Assembly: GCF_029846235.1 (NCBI RefSeq)
Contig: NZ_JARVWP010000010.1
Coordinates: 1 to 64,000, forward strand
DNA: 64,000 nucleotides
Reading direction: 5' to 3'
DNA from: Bradyrhizobium sp. CER78
GTDB lineage: Bacteria > Pseudomonadota > Alphaproteobacteria > Rhizobiales > Xanthobacteraceae
The translations under genes were made by a program, and so were the position numbers. Below, piece by piece: positions 32,045-41,400 of this stretch. The stretch's first letter is position 1. Each line of letters opens with the position of its first letter. The notes under the pieces were generated by a model. The model saw only the letters and a list, made by a program, of their open reading frames with translations. It did not search any database and was not told where the DNA came from.

Positions 32045-35000
32045 ATGAATCTCTCAAAATTCTTCATCGACCGGCCGATCTTTGCCGGCGTGCTATCGAT
32101 CCTGATCTTCCTGGCCGGCCTGATCTCGCTGGTGGCGATGCCGATCTCGGAATATCCCGACGTGGTGCCGCCGTCGGTCGTGGTGCGCGCGACCTATCCC
32201 GGCGCCAATCCGAAGGTGATCGCCGAGACGGTGGCAACCCCGATCGAGGAGCAGATCAACGGCGTCGAAGGCATGCTCTATATGTCGAGCCAGGCGACCA
32301 CCGACGGCGCGATGACGTTGACGGTGACGTTCCGGCTCGGCACCGACCCCGACAAGGCGACCCAATTGGTGCAGAACCGCGTGCAGCAGGCCGAGCCGCG
32401 CCTGCCGGCCGTGGTGCGCCAGCTCGGCATCATCACCAAGAAGAGCTCGCCCGACCTCACCATGGTCGTGCATCTGCTCTCGCCGAACAACCGCTACGAC
32501 ATGACGTATCTGCGTAACTACGCGGTGCTCAACGTCAAGGATCGGTTGGCGCGGATCGACGGCGTCGGCGATGTCCAGCTCTATGGCGCCGGCGATTATT
32601 CGATGCGGGTCTGGGTCGATCCGCAGAAGGCCGCCGAACATAGCCTGACCGCGAGCGACGTCGTGCGCGCGATCCAGGCCCAGAACGTCGAGGCTGCCGC
32701 CGGCGTGGTCGGCTCCTCGCCCAGCGTCAAGGGCATCGACCTCCAGCTCTCCGTCAACGCCGAGGGACGGCTGTCGACCGAGGAACAGTTCGGCGACATC
32801 GTGGTCAAGACCGGTTCGGCCGGCGAGGTGGTGCGGCTGCGCGACGTCGCGCGGATTGAGCTCGGTGCCTCCGAATACGGCCTGCGCTCGCTGCTCGACA
32901 ACAAGCAGGCGGTCGCGATCCCGATCTTCCAGGCGCCCGGATCGAACGCGCTGGAGATCTCCGACCATGTCCGCGCGACGATGGCCGAGATCAAGAAGAA
33001 CATGCCGGAAGGCGTGTCGTACCAGATCGTCTACGATCCGACGCAGTTCGTGCGCTCCTCGATCGAGGCCGTCATCCACACCCTCCTCGAGGCGATCGCG
33101 CTCGTCGTGCTGGTCGTGATCCTGTTCCTGCAGACCTGGCGTGCCTCGATCATTCCGCTGATCGCGGTGCCGGTGTCGATCGTCGGCACCTTCGCGGTGA
33201 TGCATGTGTTCGGCTTCTCGATCAACGCGCTCAGCCTGTTCGGCCTGGTGCTCGCGATCGGCATCGTGGTCGACGACGCCATCGTCGTGGTCGAGAACGT
33301 CGAGCGCAACATCGAATCCGGTCTGTCGCCGCGCGACGCCACCAACCAGGCGATGCGCGAAGTGTCGGGCCCGATCATCGCGATCGCGCTGGTCTTGATC
33401 GCGGTGTTCGTGCCGCTCGCGTTCATCTCCGGCCTCACCGGGCAGTTCTACAAGCAGTTCGCGCTGACGATTGCGATCTCGACCGTGATCTCGGCGATCA
33501 ACTCGCTGACGCTGTCGCCGGCGCTGTCGGCGCTGCTGCTGAAGGGGCATCACGAGCCGAAGGACTGGCTGACCCGGGTCATGGAAAAGTCGCTGGGCTG
33601 GTTCTTCCGCGGCTTCAACAAGGTCTTCACCAAGTCCTCCGAAAACTACGGCCGTACCGTCACCAAGGTGATCTATGGCAAGGCCGTGGTGATCGGCCTC
33701 TACGTGCTATTGATCGGCCTCACCGGCGTGCTGTTCAAGCAGGTGCCGAGTGGATTCGTGCCGGGCCAGGACAAGCAATACCTGGTCGGTTTTGCCCGTC
33801 TGCCCGATGGCGCCACGCTCGATCGCACCGAGGAAGTGATCCGCAAGATGAGCGACATCGCGCTGACCCAGCCGGGTGTCGAAAGCTCGGTGGCGTTCCC
33901 CGGCCTGTCGATCTCCGGCTTCACCAACTCCTCGAATGCCGGCATCGTGTTCTCGACCCTGAAGCCGTTCGACGAGCGCAAGGATCCCTCGCTCTCGGGT
34001 CCGGCGATCGCGGCGGCGCTCAACAAGAAATATGCCGGCATCCAGGATGCCTTCATCGCCATGTTCCCGCCGCCGCCGGTCAACGGCCTCGGCACCATCG
34101 GCGGCTTCAAGCTGCAGATCGAGGACCGCGCCGGCCTCGGCTATGAGGCGCTGAACGACGCCACCAAGGCGTTCATGACGGCGATGCAGAAGGCGCCGGA
34201 GATCGCCGGTGTGTTCTCGAGCTTCCAGGTCAACGTGCCGCAGCTGTTCGCCGACATCGATCGCACCAAGGCGTTGCAGCTCGGCGTGCCCGTCACCGAG
34301 GTCTTCAATACGCTGCAGATCTATCTCGGCTCCTACTACGTCAACGACTTCAACAAATTCGGCCGCACCTATTCGGTCTATGTGCAGGCGGACGCGCCAT
34401 TCCGCGCGCGCGCCGACGACATCAGGCAGTTGAAGGTGCGCTCGTCGTCCGGCGACATGGTGCCGCTGTCGGCCTTGCTGAAGGTCCGCCAGAGCGCGGG
34501 TCCGGAGCGTGCGATCCGCTACAACGGCTTCCTGTCGTCTGACATCAATGCCGCAGCCGCACCGGGCTATTCCTCCGGTCAGGCGCAGGAGGCGGCGACG
34601 CGGATCGCGGCCGAGGTGCTGCCGCCCGGCTTCGCCTTCGAATGGACCGACCTGACCTATCAGGAGTTCATCGCCGGCAATTCTGGGATCTGGGTGTTCC
34701 CGCTCGCGATCCTCTTGGTGTTCCTGGTGCTCGCCGCGCTCTATGAGAGCCTGGCGCTGCCGCTCTCGATCATCATGATCGTGCCGATGGGGCTCTTGGC
34801 CGCGATGTTCGGCGTCTGGCTGTCGAAGGGCGACAACAACGTGTTCACCCAGATCGGCCTGATCGTGCTGGTCGGATTGTCGGCCAAGAACGCGATCCTG
34901 ATCGTCGAATTCGCGCGCGAGCTCGAATTCGCCGGGCGTTCACCGATCCGCGCCGCGATCGAGGCGAGCCGGCTGCGGCTGCGGCCGATCCTGATGACGT

Positions 35001-35227
35001 CGATGGCGTTCATCATGGGCGTGTTGCCGCTGGTGCTGTCGACCGGCGCGGGCTCGGAGATGCGGCGCGCGATGGGTGTCGCGGTGTTCTCCGGCATGAT
35101 CGGCGTCACGGTGTTCGGCCTGTTCCTGACGCCGGTGTTCTATGTGCTGCTGCGCACCGTCACCGGCATGAAGCCGCTGACGCAGCACGGCGAGGCGACC
35201 ATCCCTGGAAAAGCACACGCGGCATGA
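32045..35227 (+). CDS. RND multidrug efflux transporter, inner-membrane subunit
   Basis: A 1060-residue HAE1-type RND pump, the usual length. It starts 'MNLSKFFIDRPIFAGVLSIL' and has the membrane helix 4 motif 'GLVLAIGIVVDDAIVVVENVER' with the two proton-relay Asp residues. Two large periplasmic loops are present, and the C-terminal repeat is 'IGLIVLVGLSAKNAILIVEFARE'. Closest in character to the MexF/AcrB family. Powered by proton motive force, it extrudes drugs or metabolites with the adaptor upstream. A perfect palindrome covers its stop codon, and a family A repeat follows. No outer-membrane factor gene is adjacent. Confidence 0.94.
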   Translation: MNLSKFFIDRPIFAGVLSILIFLAGLISLVAMPISEYPDVVPPSVVVRATYPGANPKVIAETVATPIEEQINGVEGMLYMSSQATTDGAMTLTVTFRLGTDPDKATQLVQNRVQQAEPRLPAVVRQLGIITKKSSPDLTMVVHLLSPNNRYDMTYLRNYAVLNVKDRLARIDGVGDVQLYGAGDYSMRVWVDPQKAAEHSLTASDVVRAIQAQNVEAAAGVVGSSPSVKGIDLQLSVNAEGRLSTEEQFGDIVVKTGSAGEVVRLRDVARIELGASEYGLRSLLDNKQAVAIPIFQAPGSNALEISDHVRATMAEIKKNMPEGVSYQIVYDPTQFVRSSIEAVIHTLLEAIALVVLVVILFLQTWRASIIPLIAVPVSIVGTFAVMHVFGFSINALSLFGLVLAIGIVVDDAIVVVENVERNIESGLSPRDATNQAMREVSGPIIAIALVLIAVFVPLAFISGLTGQFYKQFALTIAISTVISAINSLTLSPALSALLLKGHHEPKDWLTRVMEKSLGWFFRGFNKVFTKSSENYGRTVTKVIYGKAVVIGLYVLLIGLTGVLFKQVPSGFVPGQDKQYLVGFARLPDGATLDRTEEVIRKMSDIALTQPGVESSVAFPGLSISGFTNSSNAGIVFSTLKPFDERKDPSLSGPAIAAALNKKYAGIQDAFIAMFPPPPVNGLGTIGGFKLQIEDRAGLGYEALNDATKAFMTAMQKAPEIAGVFSSFQVNVPQLFADIDRTKALQLGVPVTEVFNTLQIYLGSYYVNDFNKFGRTYSVYVQADAPFRARADDIRQLKVRSSSGDMVPLSALLKVRQSAGPERAIRYNGFLSSDINAAAAPGYSSGQAQEAATRIAAEVLPPGFAFEWTDLTYQEFIAGNSGIWVFPLAILLVFLVLAALYESLALPLSIIMIVPMGLLAAMFGVWLSKGDNNVFTQIGLIVLVGLSAKNAILIVEFARELEFAGRSPIRAAIEASRLRLRPILMTSMAFIMGVLPLVLSTGAGSEMRRAMGVAVFSGMIGVTVFGLFLTPVFYVLLRTVTGMKPLTQHGEATIPGKAHAA

Positions 35228-35239
35228 TGCCGCGTGTGC
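35213..35239. repeat. 27-bp perfect palindrome across the RND pump stop codon
   Basis: GCACACGCGGCAT (35213-35225), G, then ATGCCGCGTGTGC (35227-35239). The TGA of the pump gene (35225-35227) lies in the centre. It would form a strong hairpin in RNA, but no T tract follows at once. Possible processing or termination element. Confidence 0.6.
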
Positions 35240-35242
35240 AGA

Positions 35243-35343
35243 GCATTTTCGAGCGAAGTGGATACCGGTTCGCGTGAAGAAAACGCGTAAAAAAACGAGA
35301 AACGAGAGCTTCGGTTTTGATCGAATCAAAACTGGAGCTCTCG
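35243..35343. repeat. dispersed repeat family A, copy 2 (long form)
   Basis: GCATTTTC ... GAAAACGC with GAGCGAAGTGGATACCGGTT inside, followed by a second module at 35305-35341 that folds as an imperfect hairpin (AGAGCTTCGGTTTTGAT against ATCAAAACTGGAGCTCT). Same two-part layout as the copy at 41933. Confidence 0.75.
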
Positions 35344-35364
35344 TTCGTGTCAGCTTCGAAAGAA

Positions 35365-35583
35365 TCAGGCTGCGATATCGAGCAGCAGAAGTGAGGAGCC
35401 GCGGACCAGGACCTTGCGGCCCGCGGGCGTCAGCTCAAACGCGTCGCCTCGTACTGCGACATAACCGAGCGTGATCAGGCTCTCGACGGCAAACCGGTTC
35501 AGCCGTGACGGGTTTGCTGCGGGAGCCCGCAACGCTTTCAGCGCATCCCACTGATCGGGTCTGAGTTCGAATTCTTCGCTCAT
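35365..35583 (-). CDS. small conserved-looking hypothetical protein
   Basis: A 72-residue protein from ATG 35583 (the frame also opens 23 codons earlier). The sequence 'LRPDQWDALKALR', 'RFAVESLITLGYVAV' and 'DAFELTPAGRKVLVRG' looks like a small winged helix, where the last segment would be the wing ('L-T-P-x-G-R'). No signal peptide. A DNA-binding role is possible but unproven. The preceding 240 bp is AT-rich with repeated TTAACC elements. Confidence 0.55.
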   Translation of the reverse strand: MSEEFELRPDQWDALKALRAPAANPSRLNRFAVESLITLGYVAVRGDAFELTPAGRKVLVRGSSLLLLDIAA

Positions 35584-35754
35584 TGGTCCAGGCACTCCAG
35601 AAGTTCTTGGCGTGCGAGATACAGAGCGCAGATGAATTTCGTGCGACCACAACGAGTCAGGATTTCGATTTATGTGGACGCGCCGTCACATCGCCGTGTC
35701 ATTGGAATATTTCAATTTTTTCGAATCATTGCGGTGCAATAGCGCGTGATTGCG

Positions 35755-35795
35755 TCACATAGATTAACCGCGCGTGGTCACATAGGTTAATCCGC
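35755..35795. repeat. direct repeat with TCACATA-x-x-TTAA core
   Basis: TCACATAGATTAACCGCG (35755-35772) and TCACATAGGTTAATCCGC (35778-35795) recur at 23-bp period, and further GGATTAACC, GGGTTAA and GATTAACC motifs run to 35828. This cluster sits between the small gene at 35583 and the SDR gene stop. A binding site array is one possibility. Confidence 0.5.
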
Positions 35796-35822
35796 CAGGA
35801 TTAACCGGGTTAAAGCGGCTGA

Positions 35823-36623
35823 TTAACCACGCCGCACGCTTGCACCGCCGTCGACCGGCAACGTGACACCGGTCACGAAGTTCGCTTCATCGGAGGCGAG
35901 AAACAGCGCCGCATTGGCGACATCCCAGCCGGTGCCCATCTTGTGACGCAGCGGCACCTTGCTGTCACGCTCGGCCTCGACCTCGGCGCGGCTCTTCTTG
36001 AACTCGCGTGCGCGCGTGTCCACGGCCATCGGCGTGTTCATCAATCCCGGCAGGATCACGTTTGCGCGAATGCCATATGGCGCATTCTGGTAGGCGAGCT
36101 GTTCGGTGAAGGCGATCATCGCCGACTTGGTCGCCTTGTAGGCGACGTAGGGATAGGTCGTGATCGCGGCCATCGACGAGATGTTGATGATCGAGCCGCG
36201 CTGCTGCTGGCGCATGATCGGGATCACATGCTTGGCGGCGAGGATGCAGCTCTTCAGGTTGATCGCCACGCAGCGGTCGAACGCCTCCTCGGTGATGTCG
36301 AGCAGCTCGGCATCGCCGCCGGAGAGGCTGACGCCGACATTGTTGTGCAGGATATCGACGCTGCCCCAGCGGCCATGCGCATCCGCCACCATCGCCTTGA
36401 TGTCGGCATTTTTGGTGACATCGGCCTTGAAGGCGACTGACGTGCCGCCCTTGGCTGCGATCAGGTCGACGGTCTCCTGCGCCGAATCCAGATTGTGATC
36501 GACGCACAGCACCTTGGCGCCTTCGCGCGCGAAGGTCAGTGCGGTGGCGCGGCCGTTGCCGATGCCCTCGCCGGGGCTCTGGCCGGCGCCGACGACGATG
36601 GCGACGCGATCTTGCAGGCGCAT
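35823..36623 (-). CDS. short-chain dehydrogenase/reductase
   Basis: A 266-residue SDR. The cofactor motif is 'VVGAGQSPGEGIGNGRATAL' (about residues 9-28), an extended glycine loop, with 'DHNLD' at the end of beta 2 favouring NAD(H). The 'NNVGVS' motif, catalytic Ser in 'NISSMAA', and Tyr/Lys in 'YVAYKATK' follow. It ends 'PVDGGASVRRG'. It lies 1 bp after the carboxymuconolactone-decarboxylase-like gene and with the MaoC-like gene forms a catabolic unit of unknown substrate. Confidence 0.87.
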   Translation of the reverse strand: MRLQDRVAIVVGAGQSPGEGIGNGRATALTFAREGAKVLCVDHNLDSAQETVDLIAAKGGTSVAFKADVTKNADIKAMVADAHGRWGSVDILHNNVGVSLSGGDAELLDITEEAFDRCVAINLKSCILAAKHVIPIMRQQQRGSIINISSMAAITTYPYVAYKATKSAMIAFTEQLAYQNAPYGIRANVILPGLMNTPMAVDTRAREFKKSRAEVEAERDSKVPLRHKMGTGWDVANAALFLASDEANFVTGVTLPVDGGASVRRG

Positions 36624-36624
36624 G

Positions 36625-37179
36625 TCACTTCACTCCCGGGATCGGGTACTGCTGCAGTACCTCTTTGTAGGTGGGCTCGTTGTCGATCTGCATGGTGGCG
36701 AGCACGCGCACCACGGCGCAATAGAACGCGATGGTCAGAACGAGGTCGGTCATGTGCTCGTCGGACAGCTGCTGCTTGATCTCGGCGAAGGTCGCCTCCG
36801 ACATCGCGAGCTCGCGCACCATCTCGCGGGCGCCCCTGAGGATCGCTTTCGCCAAGGGGTCGAGCTGCGACGGCTTGCCGTCGGTCTCTGCCATCAGACC
36901 TTTGATATCCTCGTCGGTGACGCCGAACTCCTTGCCGATCTTCACATGGTGGGTGAACTCGTACTCGGACTTCTCCAGCCAGCCGACCTGCAGGATCGCG
37001 AGCTCGCGCAGCCGCGGGTCGAGCTTGCTCTTGAATCGGATGTAGCCGCCGATGCCGTTGAAGGCGCGTGCCATGTCCGGCGAGTTTACCAGCAGCTTGT
37101 GCAGGTTGGTGTTGCGCTTGAGCATGTCGCGATACTCAGGTGCGACCTGATCGGCTTCGAGATAGGGCAGGCGGGCCAT
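36625..37179 (-). CDS. carboxymuconolactone decarboxylase family protein
   Basis: A 184-residue AhpD-like/CMD protein, ATG 37179 (the ten-codon upstream extension lacks support; AAGGAC precedes this ATG). The segment 'KLDPRLRELAILQVGWLEKSEYEFTHH' (about residues 54-80) is the CMD-fold core, but the C-x-x-C redox pair of AhpD is absent, so peroxidase-type chemistry is unlikely. Role open; a lyase or binding function within the SDR/MaoC unit is inferred from position only. Confidence 0.8.
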   Translation of the reverse strand: MARLPYLEADQVAPEYRDMLKRNTNLHKLLVNSPDMARAFNGIGGYIRFKSKLDPRLRELAILQVGWLEKSEYEFTHHVKIGKEFGVTDEDIKGLMAETDGKPSQLDPLAKAILRGAREMVRELAMSEATFAEIKQQLSDEHMTDLVLTIAFYCAVVRVLATMQIDNEPTYKEVLQQYPIPGVK

Positions 37180-37239
37180 TGTTGTTGTCCTTGTTTCGGC
37201 GGCTTGCAAGATAAGCGTTGTCGGGAGGCGGCTGTCGCT

Positions 37240-38190
37240 TCAGCCGTAGAGGGCTTTGTGCTCGCTCTCATAGTTGGCGTAGGAGTCCTTCATGCTGGCG
37301 CCGTTCAGCAGCATGGTCGCGACCACGGCGTTGTCGGCGTCGAATACGGTCGAGCGCACCCACATGCTCTCGGTGCGCTTGCTGCCCGAAAGGGCGACGA
37401 CCTCGCGCTCGACCCAATAGGTCTCGCCGGGGAAGAGCGGCCCGCGCAGCAGCCGGATCTCCTGATCGGCGAACAGCCCGACGGCGGGGCCACGAACGGG
37501 CAGCCGGTCCTCGCGCGCGCGGTACTGGAACAGCACGCTCAGCATCTCCATCGGGATGATGGCGCGGCCCCAGGGATTGTACTCCAGCGAATAATAGTCC
37601 GAAGGTTCGGTAATCGCCTTGAGCTTGTCGGTCAGCGAGAACGGGTAGAGATCGCCCATGTTCTGGTCGAAATCCATCTTGATCGCCTGCCGCGGCGTCT
37701 TCATGCCGACCTTGATGTCGGCGAGGATGACCGGATCGGTCAGCGGCTTCAGTTCGCCGAGCCGGTGGCTGAGCGCGGTCTCGGTGCCATCGCCGTCGAT
37801 CGAGGCGGTACCACGCAGGATCTCGGTGCCGTCGCGCTTGATCATGCCGATCGTGCAAACGGTCTGGCCCGGTTTCGGCTTCTCGATCTGGGCCTGCACC
37901 TCTTCGCCCTCGAACACCGGGTTACGGTAATGCGCGGACAGGCACCCGGTCATGAACCAGGCGCGGCCCCAGATTCGCTCGCCGAGCGGCGCGAACTGGC
38001 TGAAATGGGTCGGTCCCTCGATTGTGCCGCCGCGGAAGCCGAGCTTCTGGGCGGTTGCATCGTCGTGAATCGAAGCGTGGGAGTCGTAGGTCTGGGCCTG
38101 CAGCATCTGCTTCGGGCTGCGCCAGGGACCCACTAGCAGATTGTCCTTCTCCACGATTTCCGTGGTGAACGCGGATTCGACTTTAATCAT
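37240..38190 (-). CDS. MaoC-like double-hotdog dehydratase family protein
   Basis: A 316-residue protein from ATG 38190. N-terminal segment 'HDDATAQKLGFRGGTIEGPTHFSQ' (about residues 50-73) resembles the MaoC hydratase motif, and 'LSAHYRNPVFEGEEVQAQIEKP' is the hotdog strand region; a second hotdog follows from about 180. This suggests an acyl-CoA (enoyl) hydratase or related thioester enzyme. It heads the minus-strand unit with CMD and SDR genes. Upstream are three perfect-core 18-bp tandem repeats and a GCATG-rich region shared with the divergent oxidoreductase gene. Confidence 0.72.
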   Translation of the reverse strand: MIKVESAFTTEIVEKDNLLVGPWRSPKQMLQAQTYDSHASIHDDATAQKLGFRGGTIEGPTHFSQFAPLGERIWGRAWFMTGCLSAHYRNPVFEGEEVQAQIEKPKPGQTVCTIGMIKRDGTEILRGTASIDGDGTETALSHRLGELKPLTDPVILADIKVGMKTPRQAIKMDFDQNMGDLYPFSLTDKLKAITEPSDYYSLEYNPWGRAIIPMEMLSVLFQYRAREDRLPVRGPAVGLFADQEIRLLRGPLFPGETYWVEREVVALSGSKRTESMWVRSTVFDADNAVVATMLLNGASMKDSYANYESEHKALYG

Positions 38191-38238
38191 CCTTGGTCTC
38201 CCTTTGCGCGCCACCGTTTCAAAGATGTCGGGGTTCGG

Positions 38239-38292
38239 CAAGGCCTCGCAGAGCAACAAGGCCTCGCAGAGCACCAAGGCCTCGCAGAGCGA
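38239..38292. repeat. 18-bp tandem repeat, three units
   Basis: Unit CAAGGCCTCGCAGAGC plus two variable bases occurs at 38239-38256, 38257-38274 and 38275-38292. It lies 49 bp upstream of the MaoC-like gene start. The units are identical in their first 16 bases, so it is a recent expansion; copy number may vary among strains. Confidence 0.85.
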
Positions 38293-38345
38293 CCAGCCTC
38301 ACTCGCAACATGAGATATGTTCTGCGGCCATGGAACGGGGCTGTT

Positions 38346-38386
38346 CATGCATAACAAAATCAGTGCATGCTGATGCATGATCATGC
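38346..38386. promoter_or_regulatory. GCATG-rich palindromic cluster in divergent promoter
   Basis: GCATGATCATGC (38375-38386) is a perfect 12-bp palindrome, preceded by TGCATGCTGATGCA-type overlapping motifs and CATGCATAAC from 38346. It lies between the MaoC-like unit (start 38190) and the oxidoreductase gene (start 38445), so it could bind a regulator of either. Confidence 0.45.
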
Positions 38387-38444
38387 GCACGATAATGAGA
38401 CCGGTTCGGGCCGGCGCGACGGATCTAAGGGGAGCGCGAGACTG

Positions 38445-41400
38445 ATGGCGTTGATGGAAGTTGGACTGGACGACAAGTACCGATTGGACACAAAGCGAAT
38501 TTTTCTCTCCGGTACCCAGGCTCTGGTCCGATTGCCCATGTTGCAGCGCGAACGCGACCGCGCGCACGGGCTGAACACCGCCGGTTTCATCTCCGGATAC
38601 CGCGGCTCGCCGCTCGGCATGTACGACCACGCGCTGTGGCGGGCGAAATCCTTCCTCAAAGAGCACGACATCGCCTTCGTTCCCGGCCTCAATGAGGATC
38701 TGGCGGCGACGGCGGTATGGGGCAGCCAGCAGGTCGGCATGTTCCCCGGCGCCAAGGTCGATGGCGTGTTCGGCATCTGGTACGGCAAGGGACCCGGCGT
38801 CGACCGTTCGCTCGATGCGCTCAAGCACGCCAATTCCGCCGGCACCTCGCCGAATGGCGGCGTGATCGCGCTGGCCGGTGACGACCATGGCTGCCAGTCC
38901 TCCACCCTGGCGCATCAGAGCGAGCAGGTGTTCGCCTCGGCGCTGATGCCGGTGGTCAATCCGGCGACGCTGCAGGACTATCTCGATCTCGGCATCCTCG
39001 GTTTCGCGCTGTCGCGCTATTCCGGCTGCTGGGTCGGCTTCAAGGCGATCTCCGAGACGGTGGAAAGCTCGGCCTCGATCGTCAGCGATCCCGATCGCAT
39101 CAAGATCATCATGCCCGACGATTTCGAGATGCCACCGGGCGGGCTTTCAATCCGCTGGCCGGACCCGCCGCTCGAGGCCGAGCGCAGGCTGCACGGGCCC
39201 AAGATGGAGGCGGTCGCCGCCTTCGCCCGCGCCAACCGGTTCGACCGCATCGTGCTGGATTCGAAGCCGGCGCGGCTCGGCATCATGGCGACCGGCAAGG
39301 CCTATCTCGATCTGCGCCAGGCGCTCGCCGATCTCGGCATCACCGATGCCGAGGCGCAGGCGCTGGGCTTGCGCATCTACAAGGTGGCGCTGACCTGGCC
39401 GCTGGAAGCCAACGGCGCGCGCGCCTTCGCCGAGGGCCTGCAGGACGTGCTGGTCGTCGAGGAGAAGCGTGGCTTCATCGAGGACCAGCTGGTCCGCATC
39501 CTCTACAACATGGACGCATCGAAGCGTCCCTCGGTGGTCGGCAAGCGCGACGAGAGCGGTGCGCCGCTGCTGCCCAGCGAGGGCGAGCTGACGCCGACCA
39601 TGGTCGCGGCCGCCGTCGTGGCGCGGCTGCGCAAGCTCGGCCATCGCAGTCCGCTGCTGGAGCAGCGTTTGGCAAAACTCGAGGCGTTCGATCGTCCGGC
39701 CGAGGGCACGGGCGCCGCGAAGCTGTCGCGCACGCCGTATTTCTGCTCGGGCTGCCCGCACAATTCGTCGACCAAGATTCCCGAGGGCAGCCGCGCCATG
39801 GCCGGCATCGGCTGTCACGGCATGGCGCTGTCGGTGCCGAACCGCAACACCCAGACCATCTCGCATATGGGCGCGGAGGGCGTGAGCTGGATCGGGCAGG
39901 CGCCGTTCACCAGCGAACAGCACGTGTTCCAGAACCTCGGCGACGGCACCTACACCCATTCAGGTCTGCTGGCGCTGCGCGCGGCCGCCGCGGCCGGCGT
40001 CAACATCACCTACAAGATCCTCTATAACGACGCGGTCGCGATGACCGGCGGCCAGCCGGCCGAAGGTGGCTTCACGGTGTCGCAGATCGCGCACCAGGTC
40101 TGGGCGGAGGGCACCAAGAAACTCGCGATCGTCTCCGACGATCCCGACAAATATCCCGCTAATTATTTCCCGTCCGGCGCCACCATCCATCATCGCCGCG
40201 AGCTCGACGCCGTGCAGCGCACCTTGCGCGAGATCGAGGGCCTCACCGTCCTGATCTACGACCAGACCTGTGCGGCCGAGAAGCGCCGCCGCCGCAAGCG
40301 CGGGATGTTTCCCGATCCGGCCAAGCGCGTCTTCATCAACGAGCGCGTCTGCGAAGGCTGCGGCGACTGCTCGGTGGCGTCGAACTGCGTCTCGGTGCAG
40401 CCGCTGGAAACCGAGCTCGGCCGCAAGCGCCGCATCGATCAGTCGAACTGCAACAAGGATTTCTCCTGCATCGAGGGCTTCTGCCCGAGCTTCGTGATGG
40501 TGCAGGATCCCAAGCTGCGCAAGGCTGACCGCACCGCCGCCGATCCCAAGGCGTTGTTCGCCGACCTCCCGGCGCCGCCCGCGGCCGCGCTGGCTGGCCC
40601 CTACAACATCCTGATCACCGGCATCGGCGGCACGGGTGTGATCACCATCGGCGCGCTGCTCGGCATGGCCGCGCATGTCGAAGGGCTCGCCTGCTCGACG
40701 CTCGACTTCACCGGCCTGTCGCAGAAGAACGGCGCGGTCATGAGCCATGTCCGGTTGGCGCCCGCCTCCGACATGCTGACCACGGTCCGCATCGCGCCCG
40801 GCAATGCCAATCTGATCCTCGGCTGCGACCTCGTCGTCGCCACCAGCGTGCCGGCGCTGAGCCGCGCCGAGCGCGGCGTCACCCGCGCCGTCGTCAACGC
40901 CGATTTGCTGCCGACCGCGAGCTTCGTGATCGATCCCGATATCGATTTCGAGGCCAGCTCGATGCGCGATGCGCTGAACGGCGCGGTGACGCCTGGCGAT
41001 CTCGACATCCTCGATGCCACCGGGCTTGCGACCGCGCTGATGGGCGACAGCATCGCCACCAACGCCTTCATGCTCGGCTTCGCGTTCCAGCGCGGCGCGA
41101 TCCCGCTGTCGCTGGAGGCGATCCTGAAGGCAATCGAGCTCAACGGCGCCGCCATCGAGATGAACAAGACCGCGTTCTCGTGGGGCCGGCTTGCCGCGCA
41201 CGATCTGCCGCGCGTGGTCAGCGCCGCGCGCTTCAAGAATGCAGGCACAGCGCCGGCAAAGAAGACGCTCGACGAGGCGATCGCGTTCCGCGCCAAGTTC
41301 CTCGCCGACTATCAGGATGCGGCCTACGCCAAGCGCTATGTCGACGACGTCGCGCGCGTCCGCTCGGCCGAAGCTGCGGCAGCGCCGGGCTCGCAGGACC

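Noticed and set aside
38141..38380. 79-residue frame encoding K-A-S-Q-S repeats
   Set aside because: The repeats simply translate the 18-bp tandem repeat; the frame begins antisense to the MaoC-like gene and has no ribosome-binding site.
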